Shown here: positions 32,015-41,358 of the stretch, in pieces
Layout: each line of letters opens with the position of its first letter
Position numbering within the stretch: position 1 is the stretch's first letter
NCBI GenBank assembly: GCA_027306855.1
Contig: DAHUYZ010000003.1
Coordinates: 1-64,000 of the forward strand
DNA: 64,000 nucleotides
Origin: Solirubrobacterales bacterium
Lineage (GTDB): Bacteria > Actinomycetota > Thermoleophilia > Solirubrobacterales > Solirubrobacteraceae
Direction of reading: 5' to 3'
Notes under the pieces: generated by a model
Told to the model about the DNA's origin: nothing
What the model saw: only the letters and a program-made list of their open reading frames with translations
Databases searched by the model: none
Program-made: the position numbers and the translations under genes

Positions 32015-33131
32015 ATGGCGACTACCGCCCCCAGCGAGTCGACGCCGCAGCGTTTGGCGGCGATCCGTGAGCAGCTGAAGCTCCTCGCGGACTATCTTTG
32101 ACCCCGCTTCTCTAAAGGAGCGCGTCGGGGCGCTCGAAGGTCAGATGCAGGCGCCCGGCTTCTGGGACGACGCCGAGGCCGCCGCGAAGGTCTCGGCCGA
32201 GCACGCGCGTGCGGGCAAGCGTCTTGAAACATTCATATCTCTGCAGGCAGACGTTGACGACCTCGACGGTCTCGTCGAGATGGCCCAGGAGGAGCCGTCG
32301 CTCGAAGAGGAGGTCTCCGAACACCTCGCCTCCGTAGAGGAGCGCCTGGCGGAGCTTGAGGAGCAGCGCCTGTTCTCCGGCCGCTACGACTCCGGCGACG
32401 CGCTCGTCAGCGTCAACGCGGGCGCCGGCGGCACCGACGCGCAGGACTGGACGGAGATGGTCCTGCGCATGCTCATGCGCTGGGCCGAGCGGCGCGGCTT
32501 CTCAGTCGAGCTGCTCGAGGCGAGCGCGGGCGAGGAAGCGGGGATCAAGTCCGCGACCATGAAGGTTTCAGGCGAGAACGCCTACGGGCTGTTCGGGGCC
32601 GAGCGTGGAGTCCACCGCCTCGTGCGCCTCTCGCCGTTCGACTCCGCCCACCGGCGCCAGACGAGCTTCGCGGGCGTCGAGGTCGCGCCCGTCGTCGCCG
32701 ACACGGGCGAGGTCGAGATCAACGAGGACGACCTGCAGGTGGACACCTACAGGGCCTCCGGCGCGGGCGGCCAGCACGTCAACAAGACCGACTCCGCCGT
32801 GCGCATCACGCACCGTCCCACCGGGATCGTCGTGCAGTGCCAGAACGAGCGCTCCCAGTCCTCCAACAGGGCCACCGCGATGGCGATGCTGCGCTCCAAG
32901 CTCGTCGAGAAGCAAGAGCGCGAACGGGCCGAAGAGATCGCGCGCGAGAAGGGCGAGGCCCAGGACGTCAACTTCGGCTCGCAGATCCGCTCGTACGTGC
33001 TCCATCCCTACACGATGGTCAAGGACCACCGCACCAGTCACGAGATGGGCGATGTCCAGCGTGTCCTCGACGGGGACTTGGATGGATTTGTCCGCGCCTA
33101 CCTTCTCAGGGCAGCGGCTTCATCAACATAG
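32015..33131 (+). CDS. prfB: Peptide chain release factor 2 (programmed +1 frameshift)
   Basis: Class I release factor for UGA/UAA. Translation from ATG 32015 gives 28 codons (MATTAPSESTPQ...LLADYL) and meets an in-frame TGA at 32099; skipping T32099 continues in +1 as DPASLKERVGALEGQMQAPGFWDD and on to 33131, giving about 371 residues. The RF2 recognition motif SPF is in RLSPFDSAHRRQTSF, and GGQ is near residue 251 (GAGGQHVNKTDS). The frameshift autoregulates RF2: low RF2 favours slippage at TGA. The gene overlaps the 3' end of nadC by 26 bp. Confidence 0.97.
32094..32102 (+). promoter_or_regulatory. prfB programmed +1 frameshift site
   Basis: TATCTTTGAC is the classical RF2 slippage sequence: CTT at 32096-32098, TGA at 32099-32101 followed by C, the weakest stop context. 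The strong AGGGGG-like stimulator that precedes it in E. coli is not evident; the bases just upstream are CTCGCGGAC. Confidence 0.93.
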
Positions 33132-33954
33132 ACAGATCCAAGGCCGGCGCCGAATGCGTCAGGGCGCCCATGGAGATGTAGTCGACCCCCGTCAACGCGC
33201 GTTCGCGCAGGTTCTCCAGGGTGACGTTGCCGCTCGCCTCGAGCTTCGCGCGGCCTGCCACCTGAGCGACCGCGGCGCGCAGCTCGTCGACAGTCATGTT
33301 GTCGAGCAGGAGCTTCGGGGCGTCGGCGGCCAGCGCCTGGTCGATCTCGTCGGGGTTGCGCACCTCGACCTCCAACGTCAGCTCGGGCGCTGCCTTGCGG
33401 GCCAGCGCAATCGCTGGCCCGATCCCGCCCGCGGCGGCGATGTGGTTCTCCTTGATGAGGATCGCGTCGTACAGGCCGACGCGGTGGTTGCAGGCGCCAC
33501 CAAAAGCGACGGCGGCCTTCTCGAGCATCCGCAGCCCCGGGGTCGTCTTGCGCGTATCAAGCACAGTCGCGCCGGTTCCCTCAACCGCGCTTGCAGCCCG
33601 TGCGGCCATCGTCGCGACGCCCGACAGGTGGGCGAGGAAGTTGAGCGCTGTGCGCTCCCCAGTAAGCAGGGCGCGCGCCGAGCCTTCGACCGAGAGCACC
33701 GGACCGCCTTCCTCGCGCCATCGGCCCTCTCCGACCAGCCGCTCGAAATGCGCTCCAGGGTCGAGCAACGAGAAGGCCGCCTCGGCTGCGTCGAGGCCGT
33801 AGATCGCGCCGGGAGCCTTCTGGGTTATGAGCGCCTGCGCGTATGCGTCCCTTCCGACGGTCGCATTCGTCGTGACGTCCCCACTGCCGACGTCCTCGTC
33901 CAGCGCCCGCCGTACGAGCGCGAGCAGCTCCTCGCTGGGCATAACGACGGTCAT
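33106..33954 (-). CDS. nadC: Nicotinate-nucleotide pyrophosphorylase (carboxylating)
   Basis: Quinolinate phosphoribosyltransferase, converting quinolinate and PRPP to nicotinate mononucleotide in de novo NAD synthesis. Family signatures: GSGDVTTNA, ERTALNFLAHLSGVAT, VLDTRKTTPGLRMLEKAAVAFGG and the C-terminal barrel with LLLDNMTVDELR and EASGNVTLENL. At 282 residues it has normal length. The start at 33954 is preferred because TATCCT lies 7 nt upstream of it on this strand. Divergent from nadA; nadB is not in the window. Confidence 0.95.
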   Translation of the reverse strand: MTVVMPSEELLALVRRALDEDVGSGDVTTNATVGRDAYAQALITQKAPGAIYGLDAAEAAFSLLDPGAHFERLVGEGRWREEGGPVLSVEGSARALLTGERTALNFLAHLSGVATMAARAASAVEGTGATVLDTRKTTPGLRMLEKAAVAFGGACNHRVGLYDAILIKENHIAAAGGIGPAIALARKAAPELTLEVEVRNPDEIDQALAADAPKLLLDNMTVDELRAAVAQVAGRAKLEASGNVTLENLRERALTGVDYISMGALTHSAPALDLSMLMKPLP

Positions 33955-33961
33955 GGGGGCG

Positions 33962-33967
33962 AGGATA
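33962..33967 (-). promoter_or_regulatory. -10-like box (TATCCT) of nadC
   Basis: On the minus strand CATATCCT ends 7 nt before the nadC ATG. It faces the nadA box at 34064, so the ~120 bp between the divergent starts holds both promoters. Confidence 0.5.
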
Positions 33968-34063
33968 TGCGAACTACGCTTCTCGTCACCACCTCCGACG
34001 AGCGCGGGAAATCGCGGGCGCTTGTGCGTATCCCGTCCAGTGGAGCGAACCGATGCCCCGGGA

Positions 34064-34069
34064 TAGACT
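34064..34069 (+). promoter_or_regulatory. -10-like box (TAGACT) of nadA
   Basis: GATAGACT ends 7 nt before GTG 34077. This distance matches that of other starts in the window and favours GTG 34077 over ATG 34053, which would lie upstream of the box. Confidence 0.5.
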
Positions 34070-34076
34070 GGGAGCT

Positions 34077-35111
34077 GTGAAGACCCTTCCGATGGTCCCC
34101 GCGCAAGAGCCGCTTCCACAGCTCACGCCCGAGCGGATCGCCGAGCTGCACGCGGAGATTCGGGTGCTCGCTCAGCAGCGAGAAGCGGTGATCCTCGCGC
34201 ACAACTACCAGGTGCCTGAGATTCAGCAGATCGCCGATTACGTCGGGGACTCGCTAGGGCTTTCGCGTAAGGCGGCCGAAGCCGAGGGGGAGACGATCGT
34301 CTTCTGCGGCGTGCACTTCATGGCCGAGACCGCCTCGATTCTCTGCCCCTCCAAGACGGTCCTGATCCCCGACCTAGAGGCAGGCTGCTCGCTCGCCGCC
34401 TCGATCGACGCTGAGCAGCTGCGCGAGTGGAAGGAGCGCTATCCGGAGGGGGTGGTGGTGATGTACGTCAACACGACCGCCGAGGTCAAGGCGCTGACCG
34501 ACTACTGCTGCACATCCGCCAACGCTGTCGATGTCGTGCGCCACATCTACGACACGTACGGCCCCGACACGGAGATCCTGTTCGGCCCAGACATGTGGCT
34601 CGGCGCCTACGTCGAGAAGGAGCTTGGCCGTCCGATGCACGTCTGGGACGGGGAGTGCCACGTCCATGCCGGCATCAGGCCGTCGGACATCGAGGCGACT
34701 CGCGCGGCCCATCCGGGCGCCGACTTCTTGATCCACCCGGAGTGCGGATGCACGACGAGCGTCATGGAGTACGTCGCTGCCGGCGACATCTCCCCCGAGG
34801 GCGTACACATGCTCTCCACCGGCGGCATGCTGCGCTATGCCGGGGACACGGAGCGGTATGCCAAAGAGCACCCAGACCACCGCGAGGCGGTCGTGGCGAC
34901 CGAGGTCGGCATGCTCTACCCGCTGCACATGGCGGCGCCTGACGTGACGTTCATCCCCGCCAACCCTGAGGCTAGCTGCGTGTTCATGAAGATGATCACC
35001 CTAGAGAAGCTGCGCGACTGCCTGCGCGACATGCGGTTCGAGGTGCGGGTGCCTCCCGAGATCGCCGAGCGCGCCCGCGTGCCAATCGACCGTATGGTGG
35101 CGATCGGCTGA
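34077..35111 (+). CDS. nadA: Quinolinate synthase
   Basis: 4Fe-4S enzyme condensing iminoaspartate with dihydroxyacetone phosphate to quinolinate. The family motifs VILAHNYQVPEIQQIADYVGDS, CGVHFMAETASIL, LIHPECGCTTSVMEY and the MVNTTAEVKA-like VMYVNTTAEVKAL segment are present, as are three conserved cysteines for the cluster (VPDLEAGCSLA-type, HPECGC, EASCVF). About 344 residues. Start candidates are ATG 34053, GTG 34077 and ATG 34092; I use 34077 for its -10-like box. Convergent with the M16 protease gene. Confidence 0.93.
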   Translation: MKTLPMVPAQEPLPQLTPERIAELHAEIRVLAQQREAVILAHNYQVPEIQQIADYVGDSLGLSRKAAEAEGETIVFCGVHFMAETASILCPSKTVLIPDLEAGCSLAASIDAEQLREWKERYPEGVVVMYVNTTAEVKALTDYCCTSANAVDVVRHIYDTYGPDTEILFGPDMWLGAYVEKELGRPMHVWDGECHVHAGIRPSDIEATRAAHPGADFLIHPECGCTTSVMEYVAAGDISPEGVHMLSTGGMLRYAGDTERYAKEHPDHREAVVATEVGMLYPLHMAAPDVTFIPANPEASCVFMKMITLEKLRDCLRDMRFEVRVPPEIAERARVPIDRMVAIG

Positions 35112-35138
35112 AAGGGTCGGTGCGACTCGGCCGGACGG

Positions 35139-35156
35139 CGGCTATCGCGCTAGCCG
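35139..35156 (+). terminator. Hairpin between convergent nadA and M16 protease genes
   Basis: CGGCTA and TAGCCG pair perfectly around the 6-nt loop TCGCGC. It lies in the 67-bp gap between two convergent stops and could serve both strands; no T-run. Confidence 0.4.
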
Positions 35157-35178
35157 TGGACAGACGTTTCGAAAACGC

Positions 35179-36429
35179 TTAGAAATCAGACGCCTCGTGC
35201 GGGCCGACGCACGCGACCGCGAGGTTGTCCGCCACATTCGAGGCAACCTCTCTGACCTCGTCAAACGTCACGGCGTCCAGCTGTTCGATCGCCTTGTCAG
35301 GGTCGATGTCCTCGCCATAGACGATCTTCTGGCTCGCGCCGTACCTGGCGACCGCGTTCGTGTTCTCGAAGGCAAGCACCAGTTTGCCGGCGGCATAAGC
35401 CCTTGCGCGCTCGACCTCCTCCTCCGTCGGGCCATCCGCGCGCAGCTCATCCACGATCTCCCTCATGCGGGTGTAGGCCTCGATGCACTTGCTCGACTGA
35501 AGGCCCGATCCCAGTTGCAGTATCGGCACGTCCGCAAAGGCGTGCGCAATCGCGTACACCGAGTAGCAGAGCCCTCGCTTCTCCCTGATCTCCTCGAACA
35601 GCCGCGACCCCATCGAGCCGCCCAGCAGCGTCGAGTAGATCGCAAGCGCCGCGCGCTCCTTTGTGCTCGATACCGTCACGTCCGGCCTGTAGATCATGCG
35701 CAAATGCGACTGGTTTGTGTCGCGCTGCTCGACGAGCGTCTGCGGGTCGAACGCCGAGGCCGGCACGTAAGGGTCGGGCTCCTGCAACGTCGGGAACCGG
35801 CCGAACAGCTCGTGTAGCTCTTCGTCGGCCGGCACGTGCTCCGTGTTGCCGACCAAGAACGCCCCGCCGCTCGCGCCCGCCCAGCGGCGCTGCCTGAACG
35901 CGACGATGCCCTCGCGCGTAAAGGTTTTTAGGTTCTCCTCCGGTCCCAGCACCGTCCTGCCGAGTGGGTGGTCGCCGAAGGCGGCTTTGTCGATCAGGTA
36001 CTCCGCCACGGTCGAAGGCTGGTCATAGGCCCTGTTGATCTCCTGGATCACCACGCCCCGCTCCCTGTCGAGCTCCTCGGGGTCGATCTTCGGGCGCGCG
36101 ACGAAATCGCTCAGCAGGTCGATCGCCTGCGGAGCCGACTCGGCCCTGACCGTGATGTGGAAGGCGACGAGATCGTGGCTCGTATACGCATTCAAGACGC
36201 CCCCCAGCCGCTCCGCGGTCTCATTGACATCCCTGTACGTCGGGTACTTCTCCCCGCCCTTGAACACAAGGTGCTCGAGGAAATGGGCCATACCGTTCTC
36301 GTCCTGGCTCTCCGTTCGCGCGCCTGCGTCGAACGCAACGAGCACCGTCAGCGCGCGCGTGCCCGGCAGGCTCACCGTATAGATCGGCAGGCCATTGCCC
36401 TCCACCGTCGTCGTCGAGATGCTCGCCAT
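35179..36429 (-). CDS. M16-family zinc metalloprotease (pitrilysin/MPP-like)
   Basis: 416 residues. The inverted zinc motif HxxEH is HFLEH at residues 49-53 (GMAHFLEHLVFKGGEKYPT), with the third ligand Glu in the following helix region (RGVVIQEI). The second half contains the conserved GGSMGSRLFEEIREKRGLCYSVYA, typical of the substrate-holding domain. Members degrade small peptides or process short proteins. Start 36429 has GGAG 5-8 nt upstream and a TATCGT box; a longer frame reaching 36678 only adds unsupported residues. Confidence 0.93.
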   Translation of the reverse strand: MASISTTTVEGNGLPIYTVSLPGTRALTVLVAFDAGARTESQDENGMAHFLEHLVFKGGEKYPTYRDVNETAERLGGVLNAYTSHDLVAFHITVRAESAPQAIDLLSDFVARPKIDPEELDRERGVVIQEINRAYDQPSTVAEYLIDKAAFGDHPLGRTVLGPEENLKTFTREGIVAFRQRRWAGASGGAFLVGNTEHVPADEELHELFGRFPTLQEPDPYVPASAFDPQTLVEQRDTNQSHLRMIYRPDVTVSSTKERAALAIYSTLLGGSMGSRLFEEIREKRGLCYSVYAIAHAFADVPILQLGSGLQSSKCIEAYTRMREIVDELRADGPTEEEVERARAYAAGKLVLAFENTNAVARYGASQKIVYGEDIDPDKAIEQLDAVTFDEVREVASNVADNLAVACVGPHEASDF

Positions 36430-36437
36430 CGCTCTCC

Positions 36438-36443
36438 ACGATA
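36438..36443 (-). promoter_or_regulatory. -10-like box (TATCGT) of the M16 protease gene
   Basis: On the minus strand CATATCGT ends 8 nt before the ATG. The spacer GGAGAGCG also looks like a ribosome site, so a very short leader is possible. Confidence 0.4.
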
Positions 36444-36540
36444 TGCCACAGCCGCCGGGCCATGGTCGTTCGCCGCCGCAGCCTGCATGCAAAGGCGGTT
36501 GCATGCAGGCAAAACTGCGGATCTCAGGCGGGGGCGGCTG

Positions 36541-36546
36541 TACGCT
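36541..36546 (+). promoter_or_regulatory. -10-like box (TACGCT) of ftsE
   Basis: TGTACGCT ends 8 nt before ATG 36555; no Shine-Dalgarno sequence lies between them. Confidence 0.45.
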
Positions 36547-36554
36547 GCGCGGCC

Positions 36555-37463
36555 ATGGCCGCCTCCCGCGCCGAATCTCCCAGCAGCACGTTCGCCCGCC
36601 GACGTGGCATGACATCGTACGCCCACGCGAATGCCGCCGCGCAGCCCATAGCTGCTCCAACCAGGCCCTCCCAGACACCGGGCGCCAACACGGTCGTCGA
36701 GTTTCAGGGAGTCACCAAGCGCTATGACTCGGGCGACATCGGACTCGAACGAGCAACGTTCGCGATCGACCGCCAAGAGCTCGTGTTCCTCGTTGGCGCC
36801 ACCGGCTCAGGCAAGTCGACGATCATGCGCCTCCTCGTCAAGGAGCTCGAACCGAGCGAGGGCGTCATCCGAGTCGCAGGGCGCGACCTCTCCCAGATCC
36901 AAAGAAAGAGCATCCCTTACTACCGGCGCAACATCGGGGTCGTCTTCCAGGACTTCAAGCTGCTGCCCACACGCACCGTCTACGACAACATCGCCTACAC
37001 GCTGCAGGTCACGGGCGCCTCGCGCAAGCAGATCCGCGCTGCGCTACCCGACATCCTGCGGCTGACCGGCCTCTCGACGAAGCTCCACAACTATCCCCAC
37101 CAGCTCTCCGGCGGCGAGCAGCAACGCGTCGCCGTCGCGCGTGCGTTCGCCTCGCACCCCCCGCTCCTGCTCGCCGACGAGCCCACCGGCAACCTCGACC
37201 CGAAGACCTCGATCGGGATCATGCAGCTGCTCTACCGCATCAACCGCGCCGGCACGACAGTGATCGTCGCCACCCACGACTCCGACATGGTCAACCGCAT
37301 GCGCCGCCGCGTCATCGAGTTGCGCCGCGGGCGTGTTATCCGCGACGAGGCGACCGGGCTGTACACGCAGGACGAGACGACATCCGACCTCGGCGAGCGT
37401 TTGCGTCGTGAAGTCGAGACGCACGACAGGATCGAGCGCGCACGCGCCCAGACGCGACGATGA
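36555..37463 (+). CDS. ftsE: Cell-division ABC ATPase FtsE
   Basis: ATPase partner of FtsX, controlling septal peptidoglycan hydrolases. Walker A is GATGSGKST near residue 80, signature is [17 protein letters not shown], and Walker B is [12 protein letters not shown]. The FtsE core begins at [11 protein letters not shown] (about residue 48); before it lies an unusual 45-residue Ala/Arg/Pro/Ser-rich extension, so a start at ATG 36609 is possible. The C-terminus also extends ~35 residues past the usual end. Four-base overlap with ftsX. Confidence 0.93.
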   Translation: MAASRAESPSSTFARRRGMTSYAHANAAAQPIAAPTRPSQTPGANTVVEFQGVTKRYDSGDIGLERATFAIDRQELVFLVGATGSGKSTIMRLLVKELEPSEGVIRVAGRDLSQIQRKSIPYYRRNIGVVFQDFKLLPTRTVYDNIAYTLQVTGASRKQIRAALPDILRLTGLSTKLHNYPHQLSGGEQQRVAVARAFASHPPLLLADEPTGNLDPKTSIGIMQLLYRINRAGTTVIVATHDSDMVNRMRRRVIELRRGRVIRDEATGLYTQDETTSDLGERLRREVETHDRIERARAQTRR

Positions 37464-38353
37464 AGCTCGGGTTCTTCTTGAAGGAGGCGCTTCGTTCGGT
37501 GCGGCGCAACCCCGCGCCGTCGTTCGCGGCGCTCTCCTGCGTGCTCGTCACCACGCTCGTCATCGGTGTCTTCATCCCCGTCGTCCAGGCCACGAACGGC
37601 GCAGCCAACTCGATCCGCGGGCGGGTGCTCGTCGACGTCGATCTCGCCACGACCGCGTCGTCTTCGGAAGTCGCCCGTGTGCGCCACGAGGTCGAACACG
37701 TTCGCTACGCGGGCCGCGTCGAACTGGTCTCAAAGCAGACCGGCTATGAGCAGGAGCGCAAGATCGACCCTCAGGCGTTCCAGCTGATCGGCTACAACCC
37801 GCTCCCCGACATCCTGCGCGTCACGCCCGACAATCCAGATCACGCCGACGCGCTGCGTGCTGAGCTCGACCAGTCGAGCCCGCTCGGCGTGCGGCTCGTC
37901 TCAGACCCCGCGATCGCCGCCGTCCAGGACCGCCAAGCCCAGACCGACAAGATCCTCTCGGCCACACGGATCGTGAAGCTGACGATGGCCCTGCTCGCCG
38001 CGCTGCTCGTCATCTCCTCCGTACTGCTCGTGTCGAACACGATTCGCCTCTCTCTGTTTTCGCGCCGTCGCGAGGTCGAGGTCATGAAGCTCGTCGGCGC
38101 GACCGACTGGTTCATCCGCTGGCCGTTCGTGATCGAGGGCCTGTTCCTCGGGGCGCTCGGCGGGCTCTGCGCGATCGGCCTGCTCGCGCTTGCCAAGGTC
38201 ACGCTCATCGACCCGCTCGCGAGCACCGTCAAGCTGATCTCTCAACCTTCGATGATCGACTTCCGCGCGTTGATCGTCGTCTTGATGGCGTGCGCGATCG
38301 CCGTCTCCGCGGCGGGCTCCGGAATATCGCTGCGCCGCTTCCTACGTGTCTGA
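37460..38353 (+). CDS. ftsX: Cell-division ABC membrane protein FtsX
   Basis: 297 residues with four predicted transmembrane helices: one after the cytoplasmic LKEALRSVRRNPAPSF leader, then a large extracellular domain (residues ~55-180), then three helices (LTMALLAALLVISSVLLVSNTIRLS, PFVIEGLFLGALGGLCAIGL, ALIVVLMACAIAVSAAGSGISL). The loop REVEVMKLVGATDWFIRWPF is the FtsX signature. The extracellular domain normally activates a murein hydrolase; the next gene encodes a peptidase rather than a NlpC/P60 or M23 partner. Confidence 0.93.
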   Translation: MKLGFFLKEALRSVRRNPAPSFAALSCVLVTTLVIGVFIPVVQATNGAANSIRGRVLVDVDLATTASSSEVARVRHEVEHVRYAGRVELVSKQTGYEQERKIDPQAFQLIGYNPLPDILRVTPDNPDHADALRAELDQSSPLGVRLVSDPAIAAVQDRQAQTDKILSATRIVKLTMALLAALLVISSVLLVSNTIRLSLFSRRREVEVMKLVGATDWFIRWPFVIEGLFLGALGGLCAIGLLALAKVTLIDPLASTVKLISQPSMIDFRALIVVLMACAIAVSAAGSGISLRRFLRV

Positions 38354-38379
38354 GTGGCGGCCCGAGCCGCGCCGCCGCG

Positions 38380-38385
38380 TAGGCT
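38380..38385 (+). promoter_or_regulatory. -10-like box (TAGGCT) of the S41 protease gene
   Basis: GTAGGCT ends 6 nt before GTG 38392. It supports GTG as the start and a promoter separate from ftsEX. Confidence 0.45.
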
Positions 38386-38391
38386 GATGGA

Positions 38392-39579
38392 GTGCAAGCC
38401 AAGCAACAGCGCCTTCTCGCGCTCCTGGCGCTGTTGCTCCCCGTTCTGCTGGTGCTCGGCATCTGGCTCGGCGGGCACCCAAGCGATCTGCCCGGCTTCA
38501 TGCGCGGCGTTTTCCTCGCCGACCACGAAACGCTCGCCGTCAACGAAGCGATCGACCGGGTCGCGCACGACTACTACCGGCCCGTATCGAAGTCGAGTCT
38601 CGCGAGCTCCTCGATCTCGGGCATGCTCGCAAGCCTGCACGATCCCTACTCGAGCTACTTATCGGCGAAGGAACTCGAGGCGTTCGACGAGCCTTCGAGC
38701 TTCGCCGGCATTGGCGTCGCGGTCGATCCCAAGCCAGGAGGCCTCGAAGTCGTGCGCGTGTTCGACTCATCGCCCGCTCAGCGCTCCGGCCTGAAAACGG
38801 GAGATCTGATCGTTTCGGTCAACGGGCGCTCGCTGCGCGGGCTATCCACCGACACCTCAACCGGCCTCATCAAGGGCCCTCCCGGCACCGACGTGCAGCT
38901 GACCGTCAAGCAGACATCGGGCCAAACGCGCACGGTCACTGTCACGCGCGCCACGATCACTCAGCCCGTCGTCGCCTCCGCGATGCGCACCTACAAAGGC
39001 GTCAAGCTCGGTTGGGTCTATCTCGCCACGTTCAGCGAAGGAGCGCACGGCGAGCTGCGTGAGGCGATCGATGCGCTGCTGCGCCAAGGCGCGCGCGGGC
39101 TCGTGTTCGACCTGCGCGGCAACGGCGGCGGGCTCGTAAGCGAGGCGCGGCTCGTCGCCAGCACGTTCATCCCCTCAGGCGTGATCGTCACCACGCGCGG
39201 GCGCTCCCAGCCGACCGTCGTGCTCACCGCGGCGGGCGACGCGATCTCCAGCTCGGTCCCCGTCGTCGTGCTCGTCGACCACGACACCGCCTCGGCGTCC
39301 GAGATCGTGACCGCGGCGCTCCAAGACCACCATCGCGCGACCGTCGTCGGCGAACACACCTACGGCAAGGGCGTCTTCCAGGAGCTGGAGCCGCTGAGCA
39401 ACGGCGGCGGCCTGAAGATCACGGTCGGCGAGTACTTCACCCCCGACGGCCGCAACCTGGGTGGCGGCGGCGTCCACGAGGGCAAGGGCATCACCCCGGA
39501 AGTGCTCGTCTCCCATGGCGTCGACACCGAACACGGCCTCGACATCGCCCTGCGCACACTCGCGGCGCAGGTCAAATGA
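38392..39579 (+). CDS. S41-family C-terminal processing peptidase
   Basis: 395-residue secreted or membrane-anchored serine protease. A hydrophobic segment (LLALLALLLPVLLVLGIWLGG, residues 8-28) anchors it; a PDZ domain follows (SFAGIGVAVDPKPGGLEVVRV...LKTGDLIVSVNG, residues ~104-150); the catalytic part has LRGNGGGLV, Ser in TASASEIVTAAL near 303 and Lys in HTYGKGVFQ near 326. This Ser-Lys pair is intact. Closest to CtpA. Encoded between ftsX and the RNB gene, overlapping the latter by 4 bp. GTG start. Confidence 0.93.
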   Translation: MQAKQQRLLALLALLLPVLLVLGIWLGGHPSDLPGFMRGVFLADHETLAVNEAIDRVAHDYYRPVSKSSLASSSISGMLASLHDPYSSYLSAKELEAFDEPSSFAGIGVAVDPKPGGLEVVRVFDSSPAQRSGLKTGDLIVSVNGRSLRGLSTDTSTGLIKGPPGTDVQLTVKQTSGQTRTVTVTRATITQPVVASAMRTYKGVKLGWVYLATFSEGAHGELREAIDALLRQGARGLVFDLRGNGGGLVSEARLVASTFIPSGVIVTTRGRSQPTVVLTAAGDAISSSVPVVVLVDHDTASASEIVTAALQDHHRATVVGEHTYGKGVFQELEPLSNGGGLKITVGEYFTPDGRNLGGGGVHEGKGITPEVLVSHGVDTEHGLDIALRTLAAQVK

Positions 39580-41294
39580 GCCCGCCGCGCCCCAGCCGCT
39601 CGGGCGGCAAGCGGCCCGCGCGCAAGGGGCCGCAGCCCGAACGCAAGCCCGCGAAGGGGCCAGGGCGGGGAGGCCCTTCGCGCGCAGGTGGATCGCGGAC
39701 GGGAATGTCATCCGACGCGCGCGTCGTCTGGCCGCCCCAGGAGCGCACCGAGAGCGCCCGCGACGCGATCGAGCAGATGCTGCTCGAGGCCGGGATGATT
39801 CGGTCGTTCGCGCCCGCCGTCGAGAGGGAGGCAGCGCGGGCAGCCGATCGCGCATGGCGGGGTGCAGCGTCGCAGGGGCGGCGCGACCTGAGGGATCTGG
39901 CCACCTTCACTGTCGATCCGAGCACCGCACGTGACTTCGACGACGCCATATCGGCCGAACGCTCCTCCGATGGGAAGGTACGGATATGGGTACACATCGC
40001 CGACGTCGCCGCCCACGTCCCCGAAGGCTCGGTGCTCGACTCCGAGGCCTGCCGGCGCTCGACGAGCGTGTACGTGCCCGGCGCGGTCGAGCCGATGCTG
40101 CCACACGCGCTCTCCAGCGATGCCTGCTCGCTCGTGCCCGGCACCGAGCGACTAGCGGTGACGGTCGAGCTGGAGCTGCGCGGCTCGCAGACGCTCTCGG
40201 CGAGCTTCTACCGCTCGATCATCCGCTCCAATGAGCGTCTCGACTACGAGCGCGTCGATCGGGTCTTCGCCGGGACAGAGCGCGCCCCCGAGCCGTGGGG
40301 AGAGCCGCTTGCCGCAGCCCGCGCCGCAGCCGCCGCGTTAGGAGATGCGCGCGAGTCTGGTGGGGCGCTCGTGATCGAGTCCGAGGAGCCCGAGTTCTCT
40401 TTCGACGAGCGCGGCAACGTCAGTGAGATCGTCCCGCGCGTCCAGACCGAGTCGCACCGCCTGATCGAGCACCTGATGATCGCCGCAAACGAAGCGGTCG
40501 CGCGCCGCCTGCAGGAGCGCTCGATTCCATGCCTCTACCGCGTCCACGAGCGCCCCGATCCGGGCCGCATCCGCGAGCTGGTTCTGCAGCTCGACTCCCT
40601 CGGGGTCCCCACGCCGCCGCTCCCTGACTCGCTGTCGCCCGTGGAGGCGGCGGATTTGGTGGGCGAGATTTCACGGCGCGTCGACGCCCACGTGAAGCGC
40701 ACCGGACGCGGTCGGATCGCGCTGTCCTCGCTCGTGCTGCGCTCGCTCAAGCAGGCCGTCTACTCGCCCGTCAACATCGGTCACGCCGGCCTGCGCTCGC
40801 CCTGCTACTGCCACTTCACCTCGCCGATCCGCCGCTACCCCGACATCGTCTGCCACCGCGGCCTGCTCTCGTCGATCGGCGCCGGCGAGCGGCCCGCGCC
40901 GCGCCGCGAGCTGGAGCAGCTGGGCGAATGGTGCTCCGAGCGCGAGCGCGACGCCGCGCGCTTGGAGCATCGCGGCGATGACATCGCGGCCTGCCACCGG
41001 CTCGAGCAGGACCTCCTCGACGGCGGGTTCGATCAAGTGTTTCCAGGGGAGGTGACGGGGCTGATAGGCGCGGGGGCGTTCATCGCGTTCGGGGTTTACG
41101 AGGGAATGCTGCCCGTGCGACTCATGCACTCTGAGGGGGAGCGCGACTGGTGGGAGCTGAACGAGCACCGCACGATTCTGCGCGGAGAGCGCTCGGGCGC
41201 GACGCTGCGTCTCGGCGACGAGGTCGATGTTCGCGTCGTGCGCGTCGACGCAACAGGTGGGCGGGTCGATCTCGCTCTGGCCACCACCTCATAG
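39576..41294 (+). CDS. RNB-domain 3'-5' exoribonuclease (RNase II/R family)
   Basis: Processive exonuclease. The catalytic Asp cluster is in TARDFDDAISAE near residue 118, with IWVHIADVAAHVPEG and PMLPHALSSDACSL following; the RNB domain runs to ~470 (SPCYCHFTSPIRRYPDIVCHRGL), and an S1-like domain is at the C-terminus (GEVTGLIGAGAFIAFGVYEGM...VDLALA). The N-terminal cold-shock domains of E. coli RNase R are missing and replaced by a ~45-residue basic Pro/Arg/Gly stretch. ATGA overlap with the S41 gene. Neighbouring smpB and tmRNA fit the known role of RNase R in degrading tagged mRNAs. Confidence 0.92.
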   Translation: MSPPRPSRSGGKRPARKGPQPERKPAKGPGRGGPSRAGGSRTGMSSDARVVWPPQERTESARDAIEQMLLEAGMIRSFAPAVEREAARAADRAWRGAASQGRRDLRDLATFTVDPSTARDFDDAISAERSSDGKVRIWVHIADVAAHVPEGSVLDSEACRRSTSVYVPGAVEPMLPHALSSDACSLVPGTERLAVTVELELRGSQTLSASFYRSIIRSNERLDYERVDRVFAGTERAPEPWGEPLAAARAAAAALGDARESGGALVIESEEPEFSFDERGNVSEIVPRVQTESHRLIEHLMIAANEAVARRLQERSIPCLYRVHERPDPGRIRELVLQLDSLGVPTPPLPDSLSPVEAADLVGEISRRVDAHVKRTGRGRIALSSLVLRSLKQAVYSPVNIGHAGLRSPCYCHFTSPIRRYPDIVCHRGLLSSIGAGERPAPRRELEQLGEWCSERERDAARLEHRGDDIAACHRLEQDLLDGGFDQVFPGEVTGLIGAGAFIAFGVYEGMLPVRLMHSEGERDWWELNEHRTILRGERSGATLRLGDEVDVRVVRVDATGGRVDLALATTS

Positions 41295-41343
41295 GCACCA
41301 TCGCAAACCGGACGGCAAAGACACGCCGCGGGCGATCGCCGGA

Positions 41344-41349
41344 TACGCT
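41344..41349 (+). promoter_or_regulatory. -10-like box (TACGCT) of smpB
   Basis: GATACGCT ends 9 nt before ATG 41359. It supports this start over a longer upstream frame. Confidence 0.45.
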
Positions 41350-41358
41350 CGCTGGACG

